A stretch of DNA of 64,000 nucleotides, taken from positions 42,504,136-42,568,135 of the forward strand of contig OY759220.1 in assembly GCA_963662175.1 (NCBI GenBank), read 5' to 3'. The notes beneath the pieces are model-generated. The model was not told where the DNA came from, did no database searches, and saw nothing but the letters and a program-made list of their open reading frames with translations. Positions 43,250 to 54,815 of this stretch are shown piece by piece (within the stretch, counting starts at the first letter, position 1; every line of letters starts with the position of its first letter). The position numbers and the translations under genes were made by a program. Source of the stretch: Aradus depressus (lineage: Eukaryota; Arthropoda; Insecta; Hemiptera; Aradidae).

Positions 43250-44104
43250 ATATGGAGTCTATCGAGCTCAGGATCGCCTCTTAGAAATCTAGCCAAGTCA
43301 CTTAGGTCAGATGTTTTAATCGAGAAGATAAAAATAAATTTGAGCACGTCGTCCTTCGGGTTGGACTTTAAGCTTTGATCGAGGGCCTTTTCGTATGTCA
43401 GGTACTCGATAATAAGTCGTATGTTATGTATCTAAACCTGGGTAGGTGAAATTTCACTTAGGTTAAAAATAACTTTGAGCACGTCGTCCTTCCGATGGTA
43501 CTTTCCCGATATATCTGAATCTGTCTATCAGTTTTAACTAATATTAAGCCTATAAACCGTTAAAAAGCGAGAAATTTGAAGAATGGAGTTTACCGAGCTC
43601 AGGATCGCCATTTAGAAATCTAGCCAAGTCAATTAGGTCAGATGTTTTAATCGAAAAGATAAAAATAAGTTTGAGCACGTCGTTCTTCGGATTGGACTTT
43701 AAGCTATGATCGAGGGCCTTTGCGTATGTCAGGTACTCGATAATGAGTCGTATGTTATGTATCTAAACCTGGGTAGGTGAAATTTTCACTTAGGGTAAAA
43801 ATAACTTTGAGCACGTCGTCCTTCGGATTGGACTTTAAGCGTTGATCGAGGGCCTTTGCGTATGTCAGGTACTGGATAATGAGTCGTATGTTATGTATCT
43901 TAACCTGGGTAGGTGAAATTTCAGTTAGGGTAAAAATAACTTTGAGCACGTCGTCCTTCGGATGGGACTTTCCGATACATCTGAATCTTTCTTTGGTTGA
44001 CCATCTTCGTTTCTGGATGCTACCTATCTACCAACATTGCTGTATTAATTTGTTTTTCAGAAAATATGTCAAAACGGTCCTCAAACCCCATTTATATTCC
44101 ACAT
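43250..44104 (+). repeat. SINE-related tandem array, third segment
   Basis: Continues exactly where the LTR element interrupted it (ATATGGAGTCTATCGAGCTC) and ends at the Helitron at 44105. Confidence 0.75.
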
Positions 44105-44627
44105 AGCAGTAATACCCAGCGTTGCCCGGGGAACTTTGACTTTTCTCCTAATATCTCTCGTTCGAATCCTATTCAATTCTTCAACAGTACATTCGTTATA
44201 TTTTTATATGGCGTATTTTTCAATTTGGTCTTTAAGAAAACTACATATAAACTTCCATGACAATCCGAACATCCGTTAATGACAGAACTACCTTTATATT
44301 TAGGCCCCCCTTACAACCCCCCCTCCCGTTCAAAATTTAGGAACGCCACATAGCCTTTTTTTTAACTATACTTTTAAGTATACTACATGTGAAATTTCAT
44401 GATAATCAGTCCATCCGTTAATGCGCTAGAGCAATTTTCATGCTTAGGCACCCCTTACAACTCCCCCCCCCCCCCCCTCCAGTTGACAGCTAGGAACTCT
44501 CTTCGTAAGAACCTTCGTAGGACTTCAACAAATATTTGAAAAAAAAAAAATTAGCCGAATTAGTCCAGCCGTTTTCGAGTTTTGCGCTTAGCAAATTTAG
44601 CCATTCATTTTTATTATATAGATATCG
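44105..44627 (-). mobile_element. Non-autonomous Helitron
   Basis: On the minus strand it begins TCTATATAATAAAAATGAAT (5' end near 44627) and ends with the CCCGGGCAACGCTGGG hairpin and TATTACTGCT. The final CTAG is altered. C-rich runs at 44306 and 44461. No Rep-helicase. Confidence 0.7.
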
Positions 44628-44828
44628 ATATATCGTGTACATTGCTGGGTATAAAAGACGATATAGAAAGATGAGCAATGGGAAAGTGGATGTTGCCAGT
44701 CGAGTGTGGACATAACAGTTAATTCGGAACAAAGTTTGTTCGAGTCAAGTATACTTTGCTCGACTTCTTCATAATATAAAGTGTGTTGTTATTACTGCCA
44801 CTCTGTTAGACCGTTCGCACAACTCTCC

Positions 44829-44852
44829 ATTTGTTGTTGTTGTTGTTGTTGT
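44829..44852 (+). repeat. GTT microsatellite
   Basis: About eight units of TTG/GTT. Confidence 0.9.
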
Positions 44853-44856
44853 TTTC

Positions 44857-45023
44857 GTGACTCATGCCCGGGCTTTAACTATGAGGCTCTTTCGGCGCTC
44901 TGGTGGACATGAGCCCGAATCTACGGTGGGAGTACTAAATTTTGCCTATCTAGGTTTATTCATCTAGGATAGGGGTCTTTAACTAGTACCTGACAGGCTC
45001 GGGAACATGAAGGACGGCGTGCT
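44857..45023 (-). mobile_element. SINE fragment
   Basis: GACTCATGCCCGGGCTTTAA to GGACGGCGTGCTC with internal deletions. Head missing. Confidence 0.75.
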
Positions 45024-45054
45024 CTTTTCACAAGGTTTCTTTGAAACATTATTT

Positions 45055-45565
45055 GACACAAATACACTACTCTCTGTCGTTGTAATGAATTTGGTTAGAC
45101 GAAATTTCATATGTAAATTCAAAGCCCTATAATGACGACACCTATTATATGCAGTGAAATGGGGGGGGGGGGGGGGGGGGGGGGGGGGGAATGGGAGGCT
45201 CGACTCAAATCCCGATGTAATGAATGCATCGACACAAAATTTAGTATGAGAATTCAGAAAACCCACTATGTAAGTAATATATTGAATTTTAGCCGAAACG
45301 ATCGATTGGCTGGAATTGGAAAACGTAATTGATTAATTCGTGCTGGGGAAGTTAATAGCTGGTGATTCACCGACGACTTTTCATACGTGTTTCAATTTGA
45401 AAATATAAGGCTCTAAATAACAGCGGTTGTAATGAATGTATCGATACAACTATGTAAGTCAAATATTGAGTTCTAGGCCAAACGGTCAAATTGGCTTGGG
45501 AGGGAGAGCGAAAACTTAATTAATTATTTCGAGATGGGGTAGTACATATCCGGTGATTCACTATG
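45055..45565 (+). repeat. Two adjoining ACTTCCCC repeat 3' parts
   Basis: The first ends GGTGATTCACCGACGACTTT at 45382. The second (45400-45560) has GTAATGAATGTATCGATACA and ends GGTGATTCACTATG. A 29-base G run lies at 45161-45189. Confidence 0.65.
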
Positions 45566-45671
45566 TTTTCTACTTTTTCAATTTGGCAATACAAGTTACA
45601 GACAAGTGGAAGATACAGTTCTCTGATGGATCACATTTTAGTCAAAGTGGATAAGTTTGTGGCACGAAGAT

Positions 45672-45871
45672 NNNNNNNNNNNNNNNNNNNNNNNNNNNNN
45701 NNNNNNNNNNNNNNNNNNNNNNNNNNNNNNNNNNNNNNNNNNNNNNNNNNNNNNNNNNNNNNNNNNNNNNNNNNNNNNNNNNNNNNNNNNNNNNNNNNNN
45801 NNNNNNNNNNNNNNNNNNNNNNNNNNNNNNNNNNNNNNNNNNNNNNNNNNNNNNNNNNNNNNNNNNNNNNN
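45672..45871. other. Assembly gap (200 N)
   Basis: Exactly 200 undetermined bases, probably a fixed-size scaffold gap inside an ACTTCCCC repeat region. Confidence 1.
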
Positions 45872-46115
45872 CAATTAAGTTTTCGCTCCCCCTCGAAAAC
45901 CAGTCAACTGTTTTCGCTAATATTCAATAGTTGACTTACATAGGCTCCTAAATCCTCATACTAAATTTTGTATCGATTCATTCATTACATCGGCAGTTAT
46001 TAGGGTTTTTGAGTTGAGCCCTCTCTGATCTCTTCCTTCCTCTTTGCTGACTCCGCTGAAAATTAATAAGTGTCGTCCTTATGAGGATTTAAATTCACAT
46101 ATGCACGTCAGGAAA
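45872..46115 (-). repeat. ACTTCCCC repeat, partial
   Basis: AATTAAGTTTTCGCTCCCCC through TTCATTACATCGGCAGTTAT to the second module. The hairpin end is lost in the gap. Confidence 0.65.
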
Positions 46116-46121
46116 CCATAA

Positions 46122-46345
46122 GACTCCTGGGTGAATAAAAATTTAGAGTAGGCAAAATTTGGGACTCGACGATATGACCTTGTAGTTGAGCCGTCGTGTC
46201 AGATACTCGTTAAAGACTCCTCCCCTTCTTACCTTAGGTAACTAAATGTGGGTAAGCAAAATTTAGGACTCCCACAGAAGAGCTAACACAGAAGTGATAA
46301 GAGTATTGGATGCTTAGGTCCCTAGGTGTACACACCAGTCTTCCC
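46122..46345 (+). mobile_element. SINE variant fragment
   Basis: GGTGAATAAAAATTTAGAGT, GACTCCCACAGAAGAG, then GTGATAAGAGTATTGGATGC, the alternative ending also seen at 1180-1235. Confidence 0.65.
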
Positions 46346-46772
46346 ATAATATCTGCTTATAGCCAGTAATGTCAGTTTGGAATGAGGGAGTTATCATGTC
46401 CAAGAGGGTCGGAAAACTTGAATTTCCAGTGAAAATTCAACATGGAATTTCTGACGTAACTTCAGCTGTAATAAAGTATAACTGGGGAACAAAAAATACA
46501 TTGAATGATTAAATTGTGGCTGAAAAATATTTATTTTAGGATTCGAGTGTTGGAAAAAGGTTGTTGTGAGGAAAGAACAACATGACGGGGAGATAACGAG
46601 TGGACTGGGGAGTGGGGGAGCGGGGCGCGGGTGATGTAAACCTGGCTTCCACAGGTGCCCATAGTCTACTGCAAATTTGTACATGACTTTATCTTATTTC
46701 TGTTTTTAAGAATAATAACAATCCTTTAAAAAAAAAGTGATGTTGCCATACCAGGCCTTCTTTATTCCAACA

Positions 46773-48515
46773 ACGCTCTTATAGATCTCTCTCTCTCTCC
46801 TCTCCTCCCTCTCTCTCTCCTTCTCTCTCTCTCTCCTTCTATCTCCCTCCCTCTCTCTCTCCCTCCCCCTCCCACCCACTCTCTATCTCCCTCTCCCCCT
46901 CTCTCCCACCCTCTCTCTCTCTCCCTCTCCCCCTCTCTCCCACCCTCTCTCTCTCCCTCTCCCCCTCTCACCCTCTCTCTCTCTCCTCACTCCCTCTCTC
47001 TCCCACCCTCCCTCTCTTTCTCTCTCTTCCCTCACTCCCTCTCTCTCCCACCCTCTCTCCTCTCTCTCTCTCTCTCCCTCTCTCTTCCTCCCTCTCTCTC
47101 TCCTTCTCCCCCCTCTCTCTCTCCCTCCCTCTCTCTCTCCTTCTCTCCCCCCCCTCTCTCTCCCTACCTCTCCTTCTCTCACCCTCCCTCTCCCCCTCCC
47201 CTCTCTCTCCCTCCCTCTCTCTCTCTCTCTCTCCTCCCACTCCCCCCTCCCCTCTCTCACACTCCCTCTCTCTCCCTCCCTCTCCCTCCCACCCTCTTCT
47301 CTCTCTCCCTCTCCCCCTCTCTCCCACCCTCTCTCTCTCCCTCTCCCCCTCCCTCTCTCTCCCACCCTCTCTCTCTCTCCCTCTCCCCCTCTCTCTCTCT
47401 CCCTCTCTCTTCCTCCCTCTCTCCCTCCCTCTCTCTCTCCTTCACCCCCCCTCTCTCTCTCCCTCCCTCCCTCCCTCCCTCTCTCTCTCCCACCCTCTCT
47501 CTCTCCCTCTCTCTCTCTCCCTCTCCCCCTCTCTCCCACCCTCTCCCTCTCCCTCTCTCTCCCACCCTCTCTCTCCTTCTCTCTCTCTCCCTCTCCCCCT
47601 CTCTCTCTCTCCCTCTCTCTTCCTCCCTCTCTCCCTCCCTCTCTTTCTCCTTCACCCCCCTCTCTCTCCTTCTCTCTCCCTCCCTCTCCCCCTCCCGCTC
47701 TCTCTCACTCCCTCTCTCTCCCTCCCTCTCCCTCCCACCCTCTTTCTCTCTCTCCCTCTCCCCCTCTCTCCCACCCTCTCTCTCTCCCTCTCCCCCTCCC
47801 TCTCTCTCCCACCCTCTCTCTCCTTCTCTCTCTCTCCCTCTCCCCCCCCTCTCTCACTCCCTCTCTCTCCCTCCCACCCTCTTTCTCTCTCTCCCTCTCC
47901 CCCTCTCTCTCTCCCTCTCCCCCTCCCTCTCTCTCCCACCCTCTCTCCTCTCCCCCTCTCTCTTCCTCCCTCTCTCCCTCCCTCTCTCTCTCCTTCACCC
48001 CCCCCTCTCTCTCTCCCTCCCTCCCACCCTCTCTCTCTCTCCCTCTCCCCCTCTCTCCCACCCTCTCTCTCCCACCCTCTCTCTCCTTCTCTCTCTCTCC
48101 CTCTCCCCCTCCCTCTCCCCCTCTCTCTCCCTCCCTCTCTCTCTCCTTCTCTCCCCCCCTCTCTCTCCTTCTCTCACCCTCCCTCTCCCCCTCCCTCTCT
48201 CTCTCCCTCCCTCTCTCTCTCCTTCTCTCTCCCTCCCTCTCCCCCTCCCGCTCTCTCTCCCTCCCACCCTCTTTCTCTCTCTCCCTCTCCCCCTCTCTCC
48301 CACCCTCTCTCTCTCCCTCTCCCCCTCCCTCTCTCTCCCACTCTCTCTCTCCTTCTCTCTCTCTCTCCCTCTCCCCCCCCCCTCTCTCTCTCCCTCTCTC
48401 CCTCCCTCTCTCTCTCCTTCACCCCCTCTCTCTCTCCTTCACCCCCTCTCTCTCTCCTTCACCCCCCCCTCTCTCTCTCTCCCTCCCTCCCTCTCCCCCC
48501 CCCCCCCCCCCCCCC
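46773..48515. repeat. 1.7-kb polypyrimidine/polypurine tract
   Basis: Almost pure C and T on the plus strand, mixing CTCTCT, CCCTC and CCACCCTCTC-type units in a higher-order pattern (recurrent CTCTCTCCCACCC), ending in a C run at 48495-48515. The many long Arg/Glu/Gly open frames on the minus strand are artefacts of this repeat. Confidence 0.95.
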
Positions 48516-48880
48516 GTTTTTCACTATCAAAATAATTATTATTTATATATATAAATTGACGTTACTGGCTATATGAAACTAATGTGTTGGCATCGCGGTT
48601 CAATCTTTGCTTCACCTTTCCAAATGAAATTGACAAGGGAAAATATTGGAAAAACGTGGTTTTTAGTTTTTTTGAGATTTTATAATTACTTATAAAATTT
48701 CGTAGATAGATTACACCGGCAGATATTGGGTTTTCTGGATTAAGAGAACCTCTTCTCAACAAATTTCAAATTTTAAACTGAAAAAAAAAAAAAAAAAAAA
48801 AACATCACATTTGTATATAAAAGAAAAAAAAATGTATAACTTTTGTACAAACTGAAGGTGACATACGGACGAACAAACAA
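48516..48880. other. AT-rich spacer
   Basis: No gene or clear repeat; a 23-base A run at 48780. Confidence 0.5.
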
Positions 48881-49330
48881 AAAGTCATCGGTGAATCACC
48901 GGCAATGTATTTTGCCCGAACGAATTAATCAATTAATTTTTCGCACCTCGTACTATATTGTGTGTTGACATATTCACATCCTTATGAGATTTCGATTTTA
49001 AATATGAAATTGCGTGTCAATACATTGATCACATCGGCCGTTATTCGGGTTTTCGTGTTGAACCCCTTCTGATCCCTCCCCTTCGGCTGCTTCCGTTGAA
49101 AGTTAAGATGTGACGTCCTCAGAGGGACTAGGTAACACATATAAGATTTCGTGTTGATACACTCATTCTATTCGGAGCAATCGTATTCACAGAAACACAT
49201 ACTTGCGACTTTTATTTTTCATTTAGGAATCAGGATGACGAAAAACATGAAATTCCTTTGAGAATCAGAATCGAATTTTTGACCGATTACATAATTTCCC
49301 CTGAATTTCGCATATATAGGGAGGTAAAAT
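48881..49330 (-). repeat. ACTTCCCC repeat, both ends (reverse)
   Basis: AAAGTCATCGGTGAATCACC to GACCGATTACATAATTTCCC, about 450 bp. Confidence 0.7.
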
Positions 49331-49403
49331 CAAATTGTGTGATATAATGCTGAGGAAGTAACCCAGCAGCTATTGTCCTCAGGACGGCAGACTATAACCA
49401 AGC

Positions 49404-50357
49404 TCCGTTGATAGAAAAGTGACACAAGTCAAAAATTACCATTTTTGAGATAATTGATCATAATGAACCCAAGAAGCCATTATTTTTATGTGGCAAAACG
49501 ACAACTGTAGTTTTACAGTTTTGCCACCAGAGAGCAGAAGTGTCGCTTTACTATTTACCGAGATCACAATACTATTTTATTGAAAAACGTCTCATTCGAA
49601 TTGTGTCGTTTTTTGTTCAAAAGGGTAAGTGCACTTTGATTAGTTTGGTTTATTATAAAACGTCACATTTCAAGATGTGTCATTTTTCTTCATAAATAAT
49701 GATAAATAAACAGTCTGTGTGAATTTAAATAGCGTCACATTTCAGGATGTTCCGTTTTTCTGCGTAATGTATGGATAGATTTTTTGATTTAACGACAAGG
49801 TGTAGCCTCACATTTTGAGTTGTGGCACGAAATATAAGACCCAATTAGCTTTAAAACCGTTGTTCAGGGAAAAAATAAAAATACCTGAAGAAGAAGAAGA
49901 AAGGGCTATTGGAATTATTGAAACAACCACATTCCTCCGACATGCGGTGTTTTATCAGAACTTGTAATTAAATTAGCAGGATTAATAATGTATAACGTTA
50001 TTTTTGTATTATTTGAAATAAAATTCCGTTTCCTAATAGTATTTTTTTTTTAATTTACCAAAAATGTATATTTTTGGAACAGACATTAACGCAACAGAAA
50101 GTATCTGCTTTTATGGAAAAGTGTCACAACTATTACAGGGACGAAATGTTCACCTTCATTAGGGTTGTAATCATCAAATTTTGGAAAAATATTATAGCAG
50201 CTCAAAGAATACATCGTAATGTTGCTGCAACATGAGCATAAAGTCAATTTAGTCATACTGACTATTCTAATTTAGACTTTCAAGCAACTAAAAAATTTAA
50301 AAAGGCTGTACTGAAAAATTAATGATTTTTGACTTGTGTCACTTTTCTATCAACGGA
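49404..50357. mobile_element. Non-autonomous inverted-repeat DNA element, 954 bp
   Basis: Inverted ends of about 34 bp: TCCGTTGATAGAAAAGTGAC plus ACAAGTCAAAAAT at 49404-49437, and its complement at 50324-50357. Inside, a motif of the form CGTCACATTTCAAGATGTGT recurs at about 49590, 49660, 49733 and 49807, and the last unit of the end (GTGTCAC) reappears at 50120. These motifs are themselves hairpins (CACAT/ATGTG). No transposase. The flanks AACCAAGC and ACGAAGTG do not give a clean target duplication. Confidence 0.7.
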
Positions 50358-50844
50358 ACGAAGTGTCTAGTGAACCGCATAATGTTTAATTTATTACAGT
50401 TAACATTATTGATTAGAAGCAAATTAAAATCAATTAATTGAAAATGTGATTAGTGTATGGGGCGGGTGGGAGATCAGTTTGCTGATGGAGACTAGAGGGG
50501 GGGCCGGCTTTCGATTTAGATAATGTTAAAACAAGACTGGACCTGGGCGGGCTACGAGTATTATCGGCCTTGGGCCCTCCTCTCAGTTCAGCCGGATAAT
50601 ACAAACTGATCCTCTCACGTAAATCTCTCTCACTTTCATAAGCGCAATAACAACTAAACTGGCAAAGTAGTCAATCATCAGCCTTCATCAACGAGGGACA
50701 ACCTGATTTGTAAGGCATTAGGATTAGGGCTGATATCAGGGCAATCATCAGCGAGGTCATAAGCGTCTATGACTATGGAAATAGCCTATTGCATGTGAAT
50801 GAAATTTACAAAAAAAACATCATAAACATTAATCATAAAAATTA
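50358..50844. other. Unassigned
   Basis: GC-richer stretch at 50460-50600 with GGCCTTGGGCCC. No gene recognised. Confidence 0.4.
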
Positions 50845-52164
50845 AAAACGTCGTCGGTGAATCATCAGCATTGTACTTCCCCGTCACGAATTAATCGGTT
50901 TTTAGTTCTTTCAAAGAAAATTGTTCAGATCACACTTTGAAGGGTTCCGTAGACCATGTTTATTAAAACAACAACAAACTGGATAATTGTGGCTTACGGA
51001 AACCTTCAACGTTTGACCTGAACACATTTTTTTGTAATATATGAAAAACCTGATGTCCCTGCTAAATGGCTAAATGTGAGATCATAAAATATTTTTTTCA
51101 TACACGTGATGCTTTAAAGACTTATAAACCATGTCTAGATAGCATTGAGCAAAAAAATAAAAATAAAAAAAAATAAAATAAAATACCCCATAACGTTGGG
51201 CCTGTATTCCAGTGGATTATGTTCAGGACAACGAAATGTGGGCACGTTAAAAACCAGAGATATATTTTTTTATAGAGCCCCTAAAAGCTTTCCTGGATCC
51301 ACATCAGCTGCCGTAGGATTTTAGAGGCACCCTCAGGGCCTATCTCTTCTGAAGTGTTATAGTAAATGTAAATTGAAAACACTATAAGAATGACACCGAT
51401 AACTGCATCAACAAGAAATTTTATATTTAAATCCAAAACGTAAGTCAACTATTGATTTTTTGCCCAAACGGTCGATTTAGTTTTAGAGGGTGTGATGTAT
51501 AAAAAAAATACACACATTAAAATGATTAAATTATTAACATTAAAAAATTAATTATATTTATTTTTATATAAAAAACAAATTTATTTTAAAACAAATGAGT
51601 AAAAAAACAAAACACGGCCATCAGCTGTTTTTTTTAGTGTGTGAGTAGAGACGTGCTGAGTGAAACATGGAGAGTTGTGTTTAGGCTTAAAGTATGATGA
51701 ACTAAATAGGAGTGAATTGACGGCGAAATTGATCCGCAAAGAAGGTACTGTTGTCTGTTTATATGTACAGGATATATGCCCAGAAATATATAACTTAAAT
51801 TTAAAAATGGCCAAAAAATAAAACAAAAAAATATTGAATTAGTGTTAAGAATTTAGTTTTCCCTCTTGGCCCAGTAAGATTATTTGAAAACCTTCGGATT
51901 AGATTTATTGATTATTTTTTTAGGGCCCTTTTCGAAAAACTACTGTAGAAATCAAAATTTAGTAAAAGAAAAGAGATACAATTTCTACAGGAAATGTGGT
52001 AATTTATTGCTTTAATTGTTCATTATTTATTCTTTATTGTTTGTATTATTATTTCATTATTATTAATTCAATTAATAATTATTTTTATTTATTTATCATT
52101 AACATTCCTTTTTAATTATCACAAGGGAGAGCGACGACTAAATGGATTAATTTCCATTAGTTTC
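50845..52164. other. Short repeat end, then AT-rich DNA
   Basis: An ACTTCCCC repeat end at 50848-50900. A short imperfect inverted pair, AAGGGTTCCGTAGACC (50940) and GGCTTACGGAAACCTT (50992). The remainder shows no gene. Confidence 0.4.
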
Positions 52165-52510
52165 GAGGGATATCGACTATGCACAATGAATCAATGTACT
52201 TCCCCACCACGAATTTATCAATTAAGTTTTTGCTCTCCCTCCAAAACCATTCTTTGACCCTCTCTTCCTTTCGTCCGATTTCATGGAAAATTAATAGGTA
52301 TCATCCTTATGGGGGTTTTAATTTAATTATAAAATTTCTTGTCATTAGAACGGCAGTTATTAGACCTTTTGTGTTAAGTCCCACCCCTTTGCCGTTAGCT
52401 AATTTGGTTGAAAATGTATAGGTCGTTACATAGAACTTTCATGTCGATACATTGATTCTATCGGGAGTTATCGTCTTCACAGACAAACAAACACACATGC
52501 AGACAGTTTT
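52165..52510 (-). repeat. ACTTCCCC repeat, partial
   Basis: TCAATGTACTTCCCCACC through TTCATGTCGATACATTGATT to CACAGACAAACAAACACA. Confidence 0.65.
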
Positions 52511-53150
52511 TTTTTTTTTTTTTCTACTATCCAGTCAATTTAGATGTTGTCCACGAGACTCGAAACCATGAAATCGTCGAATTATCATGACTTAATGTAA
52601 TGGCGTAGACAGAAACTATTATATTTCAGCACATTATAATTATTAAATGTGTATTGATTTTTTTTTTCTAATCTTTCTAATAAGGACTTGTTTGATTAAC
52701 CGGAAGAAGGCTTGGCAGGGTGTCCAACATCTACCTCAACCTGATAGTTCCTGTCTTCTCAACAAAGCTGTGGTCACAGGGAATAAATTCGTAAGTCTAA
52801 ATTCGTAACTTTTCAGGGCAGCACTTTTTTTCTTTTGCATTAATCGTGTAAATCCAGTTTTTGGAATAAATAAATTATGTTTGCATTATTATTAATCATA
52901 TACCTTCTAAATCTATAGGAGTGAATGAAAATGAATATTGTTAATTCTTTTTTGGATGTTCCTTTAGTTACCTAATCATTCCTCATCAATTACCTAATTA
53001 TTGACCACACTTACCTAATTATTAACCATACTTTTTGAAATACTCGTGAATGAAGCCTCTCTAAAGTTGAGCAAGTTGATTTAACTGAAAACACCCTCTT
53101 CACTTGGAATAGTTAAATAAATGGTTAAATGCAGTTTTCACGTGAATGAA
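52511..53150. other. No feature recognised
   Basis: A GAAGAAGGCTTGGCAGGGTG segment near 52701 could be coding but is too short to assign. Imperfect TACCTAAT(T/C)ATT repeats at 52968-53030. Confidence 0.35.
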
Positions 53151-53416
53151 TCCTCAAAGAAGTAGATTAATGAAAGACACAGAGTTGTTGTCCACTCACA
53201 AGTTTTATTTGCATAGCCAGCTTTCGGTCCTATAAGACCATCTTCAGTGCTAACTACAATAGACAGGTAAAAATAAAAATATGTGCATACAAAAACAACA
53301 AGCAACAAAAAAAAAAAAAAAAAAAAAAAAAACTTGTGAGTGGACAACAACTTTGAGTCTTTCATTAAATACAGCTCACAACAACCTCCAAGAAATTCCT
53401 CATAGAAGTAGATTAA
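53151..53416 (-). mobile_element. Fold-back insertion with hammerhead-like loop (copy 2)
   Basis: Same plan as 4386-4651, on the minus strand. Target duplication of 20 bp with one mismatch, TCCTCAAAGAAGTAGATTAA at 53151-53170 and 53397-53416. Arms at about 53168-53208 and 53330-53368 pair (AATGAAAGAC, GTTGTTGTCCACTCACAAGT). About 30 unpaired bases lie on one side. In the loop, minus strand, CTGAAGA (53241-53247), a GGTC/GACC stem and GAAA (53222-53225) form a hammerhead-like core. An A run fills the other part of the loop. Confidence 0.7.
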
Positions 53417-53689
53417 GTTGATTTAACCGAGAACATACACAATTTTACGAGATACCAAAAAACCCATATCTTTATAATTCCGAAAGTATTAAGAGTCCTG
53501 AGCTCCCAACTTCTTCACAGTGCGCAGATGGCTTGGGAGATGATCACAGTACACTTAACTCATTTTGGCCAATTTACGACGTAACAACTTATTCCCTGTG
53601 ACCATAGAAATGTGTTGGCCATTCTTCCGCCCATTCAACTACAGATTGCTATCGACCCGACACACTCCCACCTCATCGGAACTTTGTCA

Positions 53690-54105
53690 TATTACATACT
53701 TCCCCAGTTGCACATTGTATAGGAGAAGTTATATAATTTGTCAGATATAGCATGTTGAGTTATCATGATAATGAATATATCAAAACGGAATTAAATTCGA
53801 AATCCCATATGGACGAAACTTATAAATTTTCAGTAGAATCGGTAGAAGAGAAAGAGGGATCAGAGGAAAGGCTCAACTCAAAAACCCTAATAACTGCCGA
53901 AGTAATGAATGTATCGACATGAAATTTCATATTTAAAGTCAAAATCCAATGAGGACAATATCTTTGAAATTCCAGGGAATATATAGAAGTCGAATGTTGA
54001 ATATTAGGGCAAACGCTCTGCTTGTACTGGAGAAGGAGCGAAAAGATAATTGATTAATTCGTTCGGGGTAAGTACTTAGCAGGTGATTCACCGACAACTT
54101 TTTTC
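53690..54105 (+). repeat. ACTTCCCC repeat (forward), both ends
   Basis: CATACTTCCCCAGTTG to GGTGATTCACCGACAACTTT, about 415 bp with two modules. Confidence 0.75.
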
Positions 54106-54405
54106 AACCTGTTTTCCGTTTTCAACATTTATATTTACTGTAACCCAACATAACCTAATTTCTGAGATATAGAACATAAATAAAGTGTAGAGTTGGGAAA
54201 AATACCATTGTTTATTGTAACAGAAAACAATTTTGTCTATCCAGTAACCCCCCCTCCCCATCCCCATCCCCCACAAAATAGTGATTTCCCAGATGAATCG
54301 TATTTCAAAATTGATTTGTGATGTTTCAATTGACCTGTATTTGGTCTCGATCGACATGTAATCATCGTACATTTCCAAGTTTTATTTGAAAGGATGAGCC
54401 ATTAA

Positions 54406-54755
54406 AAAAAGTCGTCGGTGATTCACCGGCAATGTACTTCCCCAGAACGAATTAATCAATTAACTTTCCGCTCTCCCTCCAAATCCAGTCGACCGCTTGC
54501 GCTAATATTCAACAATATACAAAGGGACTCCTAAATCCTCATACTAAATGTTGTGTCGGTTTATTCATTACTTTGGCAGTTATTAGGGTTTTTGAATTGA
54601 GCCCCCTCCCCTGAATCCCCCCTTCCCTTCAGTCGATTCCGCTGAAAATTGATAAGTGGGTGAATGAGATATTGAATTCACATATGAAATTTTGCATCGA
54701 TACCTTCACTACAACTGCAGTTATTAAAGTTTTTGAGTAAAGCCTCTCCCCTAAG
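54406..54755 (-). repeat. ACTTCCCC repeat (reverse), hairpin end
   Basis: GTCGTCGGTGATTCACCGGC at 54411, then modules. Runs into the SINE at 54756. Confidence 0.75.
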
Positions 54756-54815
54756 ACTACTATGCGAGTCCCAAATTTTGCTACCCTAAATTTTTATTAA
54801 ACTAGGGTAGAGGTG

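Larger units (their letters stand above)
39237..43253 (-). mobile_element. Ty3/gypsy-type LTR retrotransposon, internally deleted
   Basis: Two 785-bp LTRs (39241-40025 and 42465-43249) flank a 2439-bp interior. In minus-strand reading the LTR begins TGTGATATATCGC and ends CACTTCA, with TG...CA termini. A 4-bp target duplication ATAT (39237-39240, 43250-43253) sits in the array text ACATATGGAGTC. The primer site starts TGGTGGATTGTGCCGGGTAC five bases after the 5' LTR, and the polypurine tract AAAGGGAGGCAA lies at the 3' LTR. LTR stretches compared by eye match, so the insertion is recent. No protease, reverse transcriptase or RNase H is present, so it depends on a helper. Confidence 0.9.

Noticed and set aside
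46762..48422. Long Arg/Glu/Gly-rich open frames on the minus strand
   Set aside because: They are translations of the CT repeat tract and exist in several frames at once.
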